Below, in pieces: positions 23,376-38,525 of a DNA stretch of 64,000 bases. The stretch is taken from NCBI GenBank assembly GCA_028023455.1, contig JAQFVV010006855.1, positions 229,437 to 293,436 of the forward strand, in the 5' to 3' direction. This DNA is from Epiperipatus broadwayi (Eukaryota > Onychophora > Udeonychophora > Euonychophora > Peripatidae). A program made the position numbers and the translations under genes. Every line of letters starts with the position of its first letter. The first letter of the stretch is position 1. The notes beneath the pieces are model-generated. The model was given only the letters and a program-made list of their open reading frames with translations. It did not search any database and was not told where the DNA came from.

Positions 23376-23597
23376 TTCAACAATAATTCATCTACTTCTA
23401 AATACACTATTGGTGGGGAAACTTTTCATCATCACCAAAATATAAGAGAAACATGACATAACTTCCTAAACATCATTTAATCATATTTCAACAATAATTC
23501 ATCTACTTCTAAATACACTACTGGTGTGGAACCTTTTTCCTCATCACCAGGGCTCTAAGAAAACATCACTTAACTTCGAAAAATATCATTTAATCAT
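23376..23597. repeat. two-copy ~111 bp tandem repeat
   Basis: TTCAACAATAATTCATCTAC starts at 23376 and again at 23487; the two units stay similar to the final CATTTAATCAT. Confidence 0.8.
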
Positions 23598-26344
23598 ACA
23601 CATATAATATAAACTAGGCTCTACTCATGGAAAAAACATATACTAAATAAGCAAAATCTTTTATCCCTACAAACATTATAACGCAATCAGATTTCTTTCC
23701 ATTCTCAAAGCTCTTCTAAATATCGAACATTATAAATACACGCTGGCAGATAAATACATACAGATAACATACTAATCCGTTCAACTCAGTAGAATATGAC
23801 AGCATCCAAAATTTATACATAAAAATATTCACAAACTGAACTTTATCAAACAAATGTCATAATTGTGCAAAACAGACACACACCCGTGAATAAAAGTATA
23901 TATAAAATTAACTCTAAATTACACACTATGCAGGCAACATGGTAATTAAATATTGCATCAAGGTATAACTTTTAATTCAGAATAAACTTTAGGTTACTTT
24001 TAAAATTTAATATTTATAATTATTACGAATGAACTTTCTTTCATATCTTGCAAATTATTTCTATTATACGTTCGTTGATTCAAAAAAAAAAAATTCTCAC
24101 TTTGAGATAATAAAGTATGCAATATAAATATAAACCTCTCTAATAATATATTTAAACAAAAAATATTTCTTTCTTTTACCTTCGTAAAAGAACAATAAGA
24201 CCTATTTGAACACAATCAATTTTTACCAGCGTATTCCTCATTCGGATACGCTTCAGAGATGGTCTTGAAGATCAAAATAACCCAAATTATAAATGAACAT
24301 AATAATAAATAAGCCTATCTACCTATCATATACATTAATTATGACAAGCAATAAAAAAAAATAAAGAAACAAAGGTTATTAGTTTTGTAACTTAAAAATA
24401 AAAGTTCACTTGCAAAGCTCGGTTCCAGGTTTATGAAACAATATGGGACACATTCCAAACTGAATTTAAATTAAAATAAACTGCTGCAGGGTAACCAAAC
24501 AAATATAATCATGCCTAAATAGGACTCATCATCTTCAATGTTCATAACAAAGTTATTTGAGTTACTGTATCATACATAAGCAATCAATTTGTCTTCTATT
24601 AATACGAGAACATAATAAATTCTTAACTACTGTTGGACAGGAATTATCTCACTTATTCCATTGTAGTTCTAAATTAAATACGTAATTATTTTAGTAGTTT
24701 CTTGAATAGCATTTAACACTTTATAATTTATTATATGCCTGGTTTATTCTTAAATATTGTCTATTAAGTTACCATGTTTCCCTAGTAATTCTTCAATTAA
24801 TAATATTTTGTTTTATTTTCCATCTTTATCGAAGAGAACAGAAATTACCCGCATTTCTATTCTTCCATTCGATCTCAGCAAATACTTAATTTGAAGGAAC
24901 TCACGTTTTATTTCCTTCATTTCAAATATGTATTATTTCCAGAAATACCAGATAAATAAATAGTGTTATCTCTTTATGGTGAATTTGAACATGGCATGAT
25001 TTATCCAAATATGCGTATTCTTAATTCTATGTTTCATCCTCACAAAAACACAACACGGAAAATAGCGAAGAATTAAAATATATTCTGTAAAATAGTTCTG
25101 CATGCGTTTCCCAGATATATTAAAATACACACATTGGTTAGTGATACAACAATAATATTCATGCAATTTATTCCTGTTTAAAATGACAATTGAATGAAGT
25201 AGTGTAGACTGGACGTTATCACCATGCATTTTTAAAAGAGCAATAGTTATGAAAGGGTTATTTTAAAAACGTTTAAATTGAGGAGAGTAAAGTAAACTGA
25301 GTACCTTTTAAAATTTAGAACTGCATTCTGAAATTAACTTGTCCCATAATAAATTTCTTGGGATTCTTTCAAAATTTTACTCCAAAGTCTTTTTAAAATC
25401 AATTTGACTTCAGCAACTGGTTTTTTTTAATTTTCACAATAAAAAAAATGAGCCACTGTTTTCTGGCTACCATTACCTTACATAATATGCACATTTTTCA
25501 CTGGAGATCATTGTTAAAAACCTCTCTTTAGCAAAAAGGTCATTTTTTTCTTCACAAGGTTACTCCCACACCTCCTTTCTATCTAGGCTAATTACATATT
25601 CAAAAAAAAAATCTTTAAAAAAAAAAAACATTTTGATTAAATCAAGACAACAAAAATAATAAAATAAATAGCTTTTATAAACTTGAAAGAAAAATGAATA
25701 TTAATTAACTATTAAACAAAACTGATTAATAATTTATTTAATTTGTGAAATAATTCATTGATTCAACTATCTATTAATCATTGGAAAGAAATATATATTT
25801 GTTAAATTATTTAAGATAGTTACTGTAATTTAAATGTTTTTATTGTACATATACTATTGCTTAATGTTCTTAGAAGATGAAAATGAAGTGAAAACGATGC
25901 AGAGTCATACATGCATGCACATACACTATACTATAAATATTAAAGTATCTTAACTAAATATAATTGAAATGGTTATTAATTGTTGACAAAAGGATAAGTA
26001 TTAAAGAATAAGGATTTTGAAACCATTCAACCAATACTACACTAATATAAAATAACCTTGCATTTTCCTGCCCAAATATACCAATTCCTACAATAACAAC
26101 CCCTCTCTCTGGCATTAAATACTTCACTAACCACAATAATAATAATGAATACTTATAAAGTGGTCAATCAGCTGCATAAGAAATCCATATCTAAGCTTCA
26201 AACAATCTCCAGCAAAAAAAAAATTTAAAATTCTAAGGCTATTTCATTTTTTTTAATATAATGTAACTATTCAATGCAGATACAAAGTATATCAATTCCT
26301 TGTGCCCATCCAGATGGTCACAATATATATATATTGTAACCTTT

Positions 26345-26725
26345 AAAGATAGAGAGAGGAGAGAGAAGGGGGAGGGTAAAAAATGAAAGAAATAGATGGA
26401 TGAGAATGAAAAGAGTATGAGAAAAGAGAGAGATGAAGAAAAGAAAATGATGATGAAGAGATGATGATGAAGAAGTAGAGAAGAGAAAAGAGAGAAATGA
26501 TGAAGATGAGAAAGGAACAGAAATGGGAGAAGAAATGATGATGATTATGAGAGAGATATGAAGAGAGATGATGAGTAGCAGTAGTAGAAGAGAAAGATGA
26601 AAAGGAGGAAAAGAGAGAGAGAAGATGGAGAGAAGAAAGATAAGGAGAGATGATGATGAGGAGAGGAAGATGAAGAGAGAGAAGATGAAGAAAGTGAATG
26701 GAGAGAAGTGAAGAAGAGACTCTTG
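26345..26725. repeat. purine-rich GA/GAT low-complexity tract
   Basis: About 380 bp almost free of pyrimidines except T, built from GAGA, GAAGAA and GATGATGA. The Ser/Leu-rich frame on the opposite strand (26545-26886) is a composition artefact. Confidence 0.9.
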
Positions 26726-26759
26726 ACGACTTGGCTCAGTGGGGTTACAATAAATTTAA

Positions 26760-29748
26760 AGGAAGAAATGATGATCCAGAGATGTATGATCAGATAGAGA
26801 CCAAATCCAATACTAAGACAATTATAACTAGCATGGCATGTTAATGATTTACCAATAAGCAATACAAAGATAAATTTTAAAATCATTAGCTAATAGTTAT
26901 TGGAATTGGCCTATCATCAAATCACACTCTCTGAATAAGAATAAATGACACTTTGATTGGGAGGACTATCACATTAAATGTAAAACTAATAAGGCAACAA
27001 GTGCAAACAATATAAGGGGTTTTAAAAAGACTAAAACTCTTGTGCAAAATAAAATATTATATTAAGTTGCCTATTAAAGAATTGCTAAGATGACTAAACA
27101 ATGAAGTGATATCTTGGCCGACCATTAAATAACTACCTTTTAGTTCAAACATGGAACAATACACAAATCAAATATTAATTTAATCATTTTAATGAACCAA
27201 TCTAAATTTAGAATAATAATGGCCTATTACCCAAGATATTACTCGAGCAAGGAAAATGGCAAGGGTACTTTTTATGCCTTTCCCCGTACTCACAGACAAC
27301 CTACTAAAGACCTCAAATGTAGATGGATTACAATTCTTAACTATAAAATGATGATGAAGAATATGAAGCTAATGTCAGATAATGTGCAGCTTTTAAAATA
27401 ATAATAAATACTCTTCTGAGGCATTAATTTTCTACATTTTTATATTGCATATTTTTAGTCTAAGAAGATATAATGATAATTCAAAATCAATTATAAATGT
27501 GCATTTAATTAAGTATCTGATTTAATGTAATTATCTGTTACTTTGATTCAATCTGAGAATAACTTAATTGGCATGGTTTTATGCTTCAAACCAGTATCAA
27601 ATATATTTTATTAACTTTATCATATGTTTGTGACCTTCTGAATTGAAAATTTTAATGAACTGTGAGACTCAAGACAATAATATTTTCATATAATGTAAAG
27701 CAAACAGAAACAAAACTTTTAAATTAATAATAATAAGGTTTATTATTTAAAACAATGAAAAGAAACTATTTACAATCAATTTTACCACAAGCATTGCCAA
27801 CATGGCGCTGTAAACTTTTATTTACAAAATATTTTGATATTGTTTAAAACTTTATGTTTGGATTACAAAAACAAAATAAAAATAATATGAACAATTTCTT
27901 TAGCTTCAATGACAGAATACCTATCTTAGATTCTTTTAAATGAGTTGTTTTAATAAACAAATTACTAAATAAAGATTACTTATAATAGCAAGCAAAGGCT
28001 ATTTAATACCAAATTCTAATATCTTTCTAAACAATCAGAGATTTCAAATCTTTTAAAACTTAAATTCAAAATAAACAGTCTAATAATTAACAATACTATT
28101 ACTTTATTATAATTATTAGAATATTAATAATATGGTAGTGTTATCTAACAATCAGAATAACATATAAGATGCTTAAAATTATAATCCTGAGCTTAACAAA
28201 TGCTAAGTTGGAATAAGCATATTTAGCATATATTTAAAATATTATCACCAGTTATACTGACAGAACTAATATTATAGCTAGTGATATGATTAAGCAAATC
28301 TTTTAGCTAACCTTTTAATTAATTTAGATATATGGGTCACTCATTCATCAGAGGTCATTTATACACTTTAAAATAAATTTGGTCCACATAAAATACTACC
28401 CTGAGTGTGTGTTAAAATTAAAGACCTAAAAACTTACAACTCCAGCGGTGAAAATATGGATGACAGATTAAAATTAGTATGTGTGAATTGCCTTTAATAC
28501 CATATGCATAATTTAGTATACTTAAAATAAACATAGATTATTGTTGGCCAGCCTGTGCATGATAAAACTATTATAGCAACATAATTCAAACATTGATATA
28601 CCTATGAGCCTTAAAACAGCTACCACTACCTGAAGAAACAAAGTTCCTCAAACAAGCATATCTTGTCATAACAAACCTAAATACAAAATGCAACATCACC
28701 TACTGTGGTGGAATTTAGAATTAATTCATCATGAATGATAGGTCAAAATATAAGAGCACATATGCTCCACATAGCTGGATAGGAGTCTGGTGGCTTTCAA
28801 ATATGCCTAACTTTGAGGCAGAAAACATAATGCCTGGAACTTGTCTACAGTACATCTGGGAATAGGAAAAATGCACCAAAAAGCACAATCCTCTCTCATG
28901 GGATTTCAAATGCTTATAAATGTGATCATCATCACTGAAAAATGCATTATAATAACCCTCTTTGGGGACAAGCTCTATCAAATCATGGAAATACAATACA
29001 ATAAGGATGGTGGACTTTGTCTACTCCATAAAGCATACTCAAAATTATTAACTAAACCTAACTCTATAAGGCCAACAACTACTAACTAATGACAAGATAT
29101 ATACTTCATAAGAATTAACTAAGTTGTCACAAAAAATTTAAAATACAAAAGCGTGTATTAAATGTAAGAACCAACAGAGCAAAACTGTGTCAAAACGACT
29201 ACTATAAGAAATACTTAAAAAAAATTTTAATGAATATAAAATTCTAGGCATGGTGCAATGCACACATAATAAAATATTCAATACTAAATATAGTGAATAG
29301 TGTGGACTATTAAAAGATTGCCAGTTAAAGGTGAGAATATTAATTCTCAATGCATATAAAAAATATTTGCCATTATTATTAATATAGCATTCATAAAACA
29401 AAAGAATGGAAACTCTCTGATAAACCTCTTTGGCTGGTTTAAAATAAACTGAGTGACACATCCCACATATAGTAAGATAAGACTGTGATATTTTAATCTC
29501 TATGAATGAAATTATCAAACAAACTTAATTTGTAATACACTTAATAAACATAAATAATAGCATCTAATTTATCTGAGAATAGCAGAATATCAATCTACTT
29601 ATTCTATAACCCATTAAACTTAAAATTGTTACATAAATTTATCTGGTATATTTATGCTACTAAAGTTACACATATTTTAAAACATAATATATAGTATAAA
29701 TATTTTTCCGGTTTCCTTATTTTTTTTTAAAACCAATAAAATACAGAC
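26760..29748. other. AT-rich non-coding stretch
   Basis: No gene supported. Frames at 27192-27401, 28721-28996, 28841-29089 and 29138-29518 have no recognisable domain, and two overlap each other on opposite strands. Confidence 0.45.
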
Positions 29749-29751
29749 AAT

Positions 29752-29841
<90 letters not shown>
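29749..29841. repeat. (CAA)n(TAA)n compound microsatellite
   Basis: A CAA run to about 29782 followed by a TAA/AAT run to 29841. Confidence 0.97.
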
Positions 29842-29843
<2 letters not shown>

Positions 29844-30981
29844 AGTAACTCAAGTTCGTAGTTTCAGCTCCATACTGGCTTTCCATTCTAGATAAGTAGA
29901 TAATTTGTTGAGAATATCTTTATTTGACAGTATTCGAAGCTCTAATCAAAATGTTCATAAGCATGGCAATAAATCTTAATAAAAATGAAACATGTTTTAA
30001 ATAGTTCTTCCATGACATATTAATTCCTGTATTTAAAGATATACTAAATATTAAAACATTAAAGTAATAAGATAGGCCAGCATTAAAAAAAAAAAAACAA
30101 ATTCTTCAGCTGATAATATTTTATAGCATCCCAGGTTTAAATTCATAAATAATATTGCTTTGGTTTTTAATTCCGTTTTTTTTTCTTTTAAAAGAACGCA
30201 TTTCTTTTTCTTTTTTTTCTTTTTTATAAATAAATAATTTTTAAGTTATTTCTCATATAGAATTTTGAAATTTTTATTTCCAAATAACTTTCACTTCCCT
30301 TTGCTTAGCATAAGACAGGACTTATTTATTTTTTAAAGTTCATATTTTCATCTGTTTTTCAATTAGCTAAAATAAACCACTTTCATTTCAGGTCAAGGTA
30401 TAAACAACAAACTTTTAAGATACACTATTGTTGAAAATTCATCCTTAATTAATGACATTCTATAATATTTTGTCCAACCGTTTTTTTGGAATGAGATAAT
30501 TAATATCTTGTATTCAATATCTTGCAGTTAAACACTAGGCAAAATCAATAAAATTATGCTAACGCTGTGCAGATACAATTTATTCTTCATGAGATTAGTG
30601 CAGTACATTTCTTTCTTCTAGATTTATTTTAGAAATAAGCATTATTAAAAACATGAAAATATTTTAAAGTCAATATAAAGTATCAGGAATAAAAGTCAGA
30701 CTTAATGGCAGCTTTAAATAAATTGTTATACAAGGAGATTGACACATTTTAAAACTATAATATAGTTCACTATAATGTCTTTCAGTTCTCCTGGCTTATG
30801 CTTTATTTAATTAAATAAATAAAGAGTATCCTCCAGCTAAAATAATTCAGTACAACAAAATAATATAGCCATGTAAATATTAATAATTTCAATTTTAATT
30901 TAGGTTTCCAATAGATAAAAGACGTGCAATATGTATATAAGATAAGAGATATATAACTCCTCATAAACATTTTGTCACTAT
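29842..30981. other. AT-rich spacer
   Basis: No supportable gene between the microsatellite and the solo LTR. Confidence 0.5.
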
Positions 30982-33900
30982 TGTAACAGTCAAGTTTGTA
31001 CATTCGCGTAACAGAATTCAGAATCCAAGCAAAAGAGACTGAAGCTGACCAGACTAGGACTGTGACATCCCGAGTCCGACCACACTTCAACTCGTAAGCC
31101 AGGATTCCAAGACTCAAGACCCTACGGATGACCACCTTGAAATTACACGTAGTATACCTCTTTCCACACGGCCGACGTAGGTCACGGAGAAGCAATAAGA
31201 CTCTGATAATTAAAAGAGGTTCTTAATCGACTAAAATATCACTAATTTAATTTAACTTAATGCATAGTTTTCATAGATATAGGCTATAAATAATAATTGG
31301 AATTGGATTGAATTAGATCAATAACGAGACAGAGAACGAAATACATTAAATTAATTATATATTTATTTACAATTGGCATAGGTATATATAACTTATTTAC
31401 AACAGCATTCAGCGTAGAATGTACGCAAACATTTGGTAATTACGAGAACACATTCTCTTTTTATATACAGTTCAAAATAGCTTTATATAAATAATTTTTA
31501 TACAATTCAAAATAGCTTTATATAAATACTTTCATTTAATTTTCATAAATGGGTTTAACATGTGCCCATCTTATGAGTTGCTTTTCAATTAATACATAAT
31601 TAATCACTACGTTATGTCTATAAATCTCGATAAGCCAAATCCTATTACATTGGTGGCTGTTATATAAATAATTATATTGAACTTTGATCATGAATTCATT
31701 TACTAAAATATACAATATAATTTAATAACGAGCGCATAAACCAGCTCAAGTAATGATCGATCGAACATGGCTTTCAAGAGAAAATTTCAGAATGCTGAAA
31801 GCGTTATGTTAAGGTGGGAGAGTTGGCTGAAATAAGATTTTACCAATGCGCTATAGCACAGGTAAACAATAATAGGAAAAGTACTCTGCGGATGGATAAA
31901 ATAACTTCAGGGTTCTTGCGACAAACGCCGGTACCCTGTAACCGATCGCAATGCTGCATGAAAAGGAACATTATGTTCAGGAATGGCGGGGGACTTACGT
32001 GCTAACCTGGCCTTGGCTCAGGCTTCGCTACTGCTCTACCCTATAGAAGAAGATGTGCTGGCAATGCCGTGGCTCCATCTTAAGATACGTATATTACGTA
32101 TAGCAGCAAAACGAGAATAATTTTATAAAATAATATCACATCCGCCAAGCAAAGAATAGTATATTTCATACTATGAAATACGAGTTAATAGCATATTAGC
32201 TCTATCAAATTGGGACCAACTCTTGTGTAGCCTGATAATAAACATCTATGCTACGAGAGGGAATATTAATATATCTGTACTTTGACATGCTCGATCTATT
32301 AAGTTACTTATAGATAATAAATATTTAAGGAGGGAAAGTATATTTCTATGGACTTAAGAATTTAAATGTCAAATATACTTAACAATACGATCAATGTTAA
32401 ATTTAAATCTAAATAAACTTATCAAGTTAAGTTTTTTAAAAGGTTGATTAACAGAGCCACATTTCACATAATAAATCATTTAAATAATAAAAAAATATAG
32501 GATTTCGAAACAGCGCAGAAAGTTGACTTCATAAACAAATTACACAAAGATTTTCAAATAATATCTTCTTAAAATATACATGAAATTAAGTGCTCACTGT
32601 TTCAAAATATTGGCATATGAAATATAATAAGCATTTAAAATAAAATAAGCAAAGAAATATAGACACAACCGCAGTGATATAACTTTAAACTAAATAATTT
32701 ACTTTGAAGTGAATGGAAAATATAAATAAGTCAGATTATTTGAACTTTAACACATTAAATTTTGATAGCAATTGACTTATTTAAAATATTAACTAAATGG
32801 ATTTAAGTTTGGGGTACATATTAGTTTTATAATTATTTTAAAAAGAGAGTTAGCTAACTTATATAGATATATATTTACATAAATAATTACACATAATTAC
32901 ACAGAGCTCTGCGGTTTGAAAATTAAAACGGTACGGTATTTTTATCTGGACTGCAAGTTCTTGCTGTAGGTTTGGTAAGTTTTACTGGGCGGCATCATCT
33001 TTCCAATTCTGTTAGACTGATCTCTGCTAGAGGCATGATGGTGGTTTAGGCATTTCGACGAGAAAAACCCCGTTCTCCCGTGCGGAGTAACAGCAACAAG
33101 ATGCCCGCTTTTAGCCAGACATGTTAAACATTAACAATTGTGAAGACTGGCTGCAATTCTCACTAACAATATGGCTGTCTTCTGTTAAAAATACAGAGTA
33201 TTTATATGTTTTCCTTATCGGAATCTCCCGCCTCAAGACTCACTAAACTCAGGAATTTAATTAAATATTTTTCAATTTATAATCCAGATCTTAGATAACT
33301 TATGTTAGAAACATTCCATAAGCTATTATAATTAAGATTTTTCGTTGCAAACAATTGTCCAATTTAGATTTTAAAATAACTCAATCTTATCTAAGGAGAT
33401 TTTAATTAGTAAATTTTGAACTAGTTTTACTTTTTATGAATTCCAGGTGTGGACGTTAATGACACTTGTTTACAATCAAAAATCTTTTAATTACTTGACC
33501 AGCTTTTATTTTTAATCTTACATATAATAGATACTCTTTCTATTTAAAAACAACCTTTTAACATTTTTTTAAAACGAAAACATTTTTAACATATTTATTA
33601 AAAATAATTTACAAACATATTTTGATATAGCTTTTAAATATATTTTCGAGAAACTTTTCCCTGAAATATATTTAAAACAAGAAATCTTTTAACCATTTTT
33701 AAAGAAACATTTAATAGTATTTTTAGATAACGGTTTTTACATATTTTAAATCATGTCTTTCTTCTATATAGCACAGATTATATATCCACATACGAAATTA
33801 CAATATTAAACAACAAAATTAATAATTTACTCTTAACTTAAATAATATAATAAACATTTTTAGAAATATTAAATAACTTTAGGATGCTATAATTTTACTA

Positions 33901-34069
33901 ATCCTATCTAATTATAGCGTTCGTTCGCACGCAAATATATAATACTGTTTATACAGACATGAGCGAATTTTAGATTTATTAACATTTAAATAGGTTTGAA
34001 CTTAGCACAGATGAGAGTGTCATTAGGTTTGATGGTGAAACGATAGGGGCTTGGAAAGTTATTGTTTCA
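30982..34069 (-). mobile_element. solo LTR, family A, copy 1
   Basis: 3088 bp, TGTAACAG...TTTCA on the plus strand, that is TGAAACA...TGTTACA in element orientation (minus). It is flanked by a perfect 4 bp duplication CTAT (30978-30981 and 34070-34073). A second copy at 44049-47106 has the same ends, and parts of it flank the gag-pro element at 4678 and 10251. No internal region is present, so it is a solo LTR left by LTR-LTR recombination. A TATA box (CATATAAATACTC, minus strand, about 33194-33206) marks the promoter. Confidence 0.88.
33194..33206 (-). promoter_or_regulatory. family-A LTR TATA box
   Basis: CATATAAATACTC on the minus strand, conserved in the copy at 44049-47106 (about 46218-46230). 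It lies about 0.87 kb into the LTR, a normal place for the U3/R boundary of a long LTR. Confidence 0.5.
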
Positions 34070-34073
34070 CTAT

Positions 34074-35568
34074 GGTTACAAATTTAGACTGAAAGTTGAT
34101 ATTAGAAAATGTTACCTGTTAGCTTAGCAGTTTTTCATAATTGTAGAACAATTTAAAATATTTTATTTAAACATACTTTATTTTTTTAACAAAATAATAA
34201 CTTAAAAAAAAATTACAACTTTTTCTTTTATTATTTTAAAGAGAAAGTTATAATTAGCCACCCTGGAACACACACCAAACTCTCCAACACCTATTTATAT
34301 CTGATAATTTCATTACTCCACCCACTCATCAACCCCTTTTAAAACCAATGAAGTTTGATATCTAACACTTCTGACAGATCAGCTGAAATTGATTGCCGAT
34401 GTAAATTGATCTAACCATCTGAAAACCACATGGTCATTAACGGTTTCAAAAGTTAATTATTAATTATTTTATGCAATACCTTAAAATAAATTTTAAATGA
34501 TATTAAATAAAAGAAATATACGAATTAGAACTAGTTTTATTTTTATTTTTTAAAAAATAATCTTTATTTGCACAAAAAGTAAAATATACATTATAATATA
34601 GAGTTCATGTTTACAATCATGTCTGATATTTATCAAAACTTTTAAACACTTAGTTTTATCAATTTCACTCATTCATTTGTCTTGAATCAATACTACAATT
34701 AAATTATTATTGATTCCCATAGTCACGTGTCTTTCCATACATGCACACACACTTCCACACACAAATGACTAATTAGCTTGAACCTACTAGCTAATTATAA
34801 CTTATTTTAAAACTACAAAATTAAAATATTACTGAATATCAAACTCAAAATAACTTTATAATTTAATTGCCAAATCTAAATTACACTTTTTGAACATTAT
34901 TACACTGTTTAAATAAAATTTACAGATTATTTTTAAACTAATTTTAATATTATTTATTTCCAATATCTGTTTATTATAATTTAAACACTAAAAATGAATT
35001 AAACAATAGTCATATTAAAATATATTTAATATTATTTATCAATTCATAAATATTTCTGACATTTCCTTCAACTAAACTTGCTAATTTTATATCTCTCATT
35101 AAACTAATCACTACATGTTACTATTGCAATATATAATTATTGAAATATTTACACTTAATACTATAAATACCCAATAATTATTATGATATTACATAATATT
35201 ATCCTATACTATTCATTAACTAATTAACATTTATTTTTATCATTAATTTTTTTTAAAAAAAATAGAAAATTAGAAATAAAAAGTTAAGCCATTATTCACT
35301 TCAGCACCTTTTGGAGTCAAGTAAAGTTTCACATATGTACAATATATATATATATAATTTTGGTATTCATTTTTCATTTATTTCTTTGTGTCATTATCTG
35401 AAACAATGACTTCTGGATATTTTCTGTTTACTTCAGCATTTTTGTCCTTCACAATACAATAGTTTGTTTATCTACATCTATTAGTACAAGAAATAATTTG
35501 CATTTTAATGAAGCTTGTACAATCCATATGATTCTTTACATGAATCGAATTGCTTTTAGCTAAGCTAC
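34074..35568. other. AT-rich spacer
   Basis: No gene supported; a short TA run lies near 35343-35357. Confidence 0.5.
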
Positions 35569-35572
35569 ATAA

Positions 35573-38060
35573 TGTAACAGTCAAAACACGTGTATCTCAT
35601 TAACATATTGCAGAATTCGACCACCACACAGAACAGCAGCACCATCGAGTAGCGAAGCCACCGTTAATACTGAGTTCGAACATAGTTTATCGGTTCCACA
35701 ATACAATCTAAAGAATAACGCCTCTGATGCGACATAAGTAAACACTTCTTTAGGCATGGTGGTCAGGGAGATGCACGAGATTCATGGGTTTTGTTTCTGA
35801 GTTGGCCAACAATCAAACGAATATTAATTAATATATATAATCGAGGAAATGTCTATAATGGGCATCGAATAAATGAAAACTTAACTACAGACGTATATTT
35901 AGAATTATTTATTTACGTATTTAATAAAAGAAAACATTATTAATGTTATTAATCATATTTGAAATTCACAGTCTCAACAGCTAATTGGTAAGATTATATA
36001 TATAAAAATACATTTATTGATAAGGAGCATTTATTTATATGAAGGCATAATCTAGCTACCTAGGGTTCTCGAGTGAGTATTTCTAATGCATGCTGTAAGG
36101 AACTTATACTTTGCACTGCAAGAGTCATCAGTAATGGCGGACATACATTTATTTAATAAAATATTTATTTTACGACAAAGGGCAAACATTTATTTGAGAG
36201 TATATGACAAAGATAATGCCGAGGCGGAGTGATAGAGAGAATAATAAACTAAATAAAAGAACACGTGGTACGCTTTAGAAGGGCGATGTAAAATGGCAGT
36301 GCTGAAACTGCAATGCCGTGAATAAGTTATAAGGGTTTCGGGTTGGTCTCTGCCGCGACCCGAAGAGGTAAGGTGTCACATGAGCATAACCAGGGACAAG
36401 CGGTCCATGTCGCAATTTGCCAGCTGGCTGCGTGACGGTCGTCAAGCCCTACGGGAACATTATCATGTCCGCTTGTGTAGGACGACTGGGGTTAATTCAA
36501 CCCTGGAGAATCCGGAGTATTCGCAGCGTGGAATGAGCCATCGGGGCTTCAAAATGTAACACATGTATAATATCTAAAAGATTGTGGTAATATTTAATTA
36601 GATTTCAAACTCGGCCCAACATTATCACCGTTGACTGAAGAAAATTGGTGACTCTCAAAGAAATGAAATTTACATAATTATTCATTAACATTTAATAATA
36701 AAAATATCTAAAAGGGAATTATTACAGCGAGTATGCCAGCTATTACGGAGGAGTATACCCTGCATTACAATAACTGATTCTTTGAATGCGTGTCGATTTA
36801 TATGAAATTTAAGTTATTTATAAAAGCAAATATTAATGATAACTCGACACGCATTCTACTGTTCAAGCGATTATGGATTTAGCTTTAAAACTAAGATAAT
36901 TATGAGAAGGTAATATTTCAATGATAATTATAAATGAAATGTAGATTTAAGAAATACACACCTAAGAAGTGATAGAGGGAGGGTAAGCTAGATTATGCGA
37001 GAAATTTACAGATTACATGAATTCTCAAATTTTAGTTTCACAAGATTACAATTTTAACATTTAGAAGTTATACAAATAATAGGAGATGAGCTATAGCTTA
37101 TTATTACTAGAGTACTCTATAATTTGGAATACACACACAGGTACCTGTTTTATAAGACGTTTTCGTCCATTGGTTTAATAGCAGATTGTTCGTAATTAGA
37201 AGTTTTCTTTCTTGTCCTGGGCATGTTGTTTTATTGATTTTTAACAGCAGCGGCTTTCTTGTTTATTTCAGGGAGCAGATCATTTTGGTGTTTTTACGAT
37301 GGGCAAGGTGAAGCTCGGCATATAGTGGGCCATCTCCTGGTGGAGAATAATTTCGGTGCTTACTCGGTCATACCTTGCAGTATTAATTTATTTAAGATAT
37401 TTTAGATGCTCCACTCAAGAGCAAAGCTAAAATTCAAGTCCAAGTCTCCAGCAAGTCTAAGATGGCCTCCTTTTTCTTATCTTGATCTTTTAATTTTTCT
37501 GTTGAGATATTTTTAGGTTTTATTTATCTTGCCCCCAGGATAATCAATGCTCTGCTGGTTTTAATTAGAAAGAAATTTGCTGTGCTATTGTTTGTTTTTC
37601 TTTACATTCGTTAATTACATTCTTTTGGAATTTTGCTATAATTAATTTATTATCTATCACTGACCGATGCTTTTAAATTTTCAAAGACAAAAGGGAATAA
37701 AATTATTTTAACTTTAATTAATTTGCATCGGATTTTGTTAGAATTATTATTTAACGGAATTTAAACTAAACAACAAATACGAACTTTATAAAATTCAAAA
37801 TAAATGATTATGATTATACAAAATTTATTTAACTAAAAAGGAATCTAAATTATATTATTTTATCCGTATTTATTGCCTTTAATTTGAGATCGAAATGTGT
37901 GCGTGTTTATGTTGAATTCTACATATATTTATACATTTTTAATATTGTTACACACACAATTCGATACCAAAAAGTTTAAATTTGGGTGGGATAGACCGGT
38001 CAGTGAGAGACGACAGAAAAAGGTGAAACTTGAGATTCGAATACGAATCTCACTGTTTCA
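35573..38060 (-). repeat. element C 3' LTR (left)
   Basis: 2488 bp. It includes a 37 kb-area inverted segment in which ACTCGACACGCATTC (near 36841) pairs with GAATGCGTGTCGATT (near 36785), a local hairpin. No protein-coding frame is conserved. Confidence 0.9.
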
Positions 38061-38072
38061 TTTCCCCGTACT
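38061..38072 (-). other. element C polypurine tract
   Basis: On the minus strand AGTACGGGGAAA directly precedes the TGAAACAG start of the 3' LTR, the normal place for the plus-strand primer. Confidence 0.65.
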
Positions 38073-38525
38073 TCCCATGAACAATTAAGGAAGAACAAAG
38101 GAGACATGAAAAAGGGAAAAAAAAATTTACATTACATAATTGAAAGACGAAAAGGAAAAAAAATTATTATTGTTTTTACAGATATTAAAATAGAGAAAGC
38201 AGAGATTTCATGAAGTAATGAACAATTTATATACCCGGATCTAGAATTTAAACTTTAACTTTAAAATGACCTAATTTGGCCATGTCTGGTTAGCAATCAT
38301 GATAATACGATTAGTTAAACTGATTATAGATATAAAAAAAATTCTTAGACTAATATTAATGAACATAATATATATATATAAAAATTTTAAGAATAATAAT
38401 AATTAAATATACATAGCAAAATTTCTATAATAAAGCCCAATATAATTTCCATTCCAACAATATTTATTAAGTTCGTTTTACTAAATTTTATACACGGAAT
38501 GGCCGTCCAAAATGCTCCAATATTG

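Noticed and set aside
26545-26886. Ser/Leu-rich minus-strand frame with an apparent signal-like start
   Set aside because: It is the complement of a GA/GAT low-complexity tract and shows only simple repeats.
30803-31195. A 130-codon minus-strand frame that recurs at 44032-44313
   Set aside because: It lies in the last ~200 bp of the family-A LTR and recurs only because the LTR recurs. Start and end differ between copies and it has no domain character.
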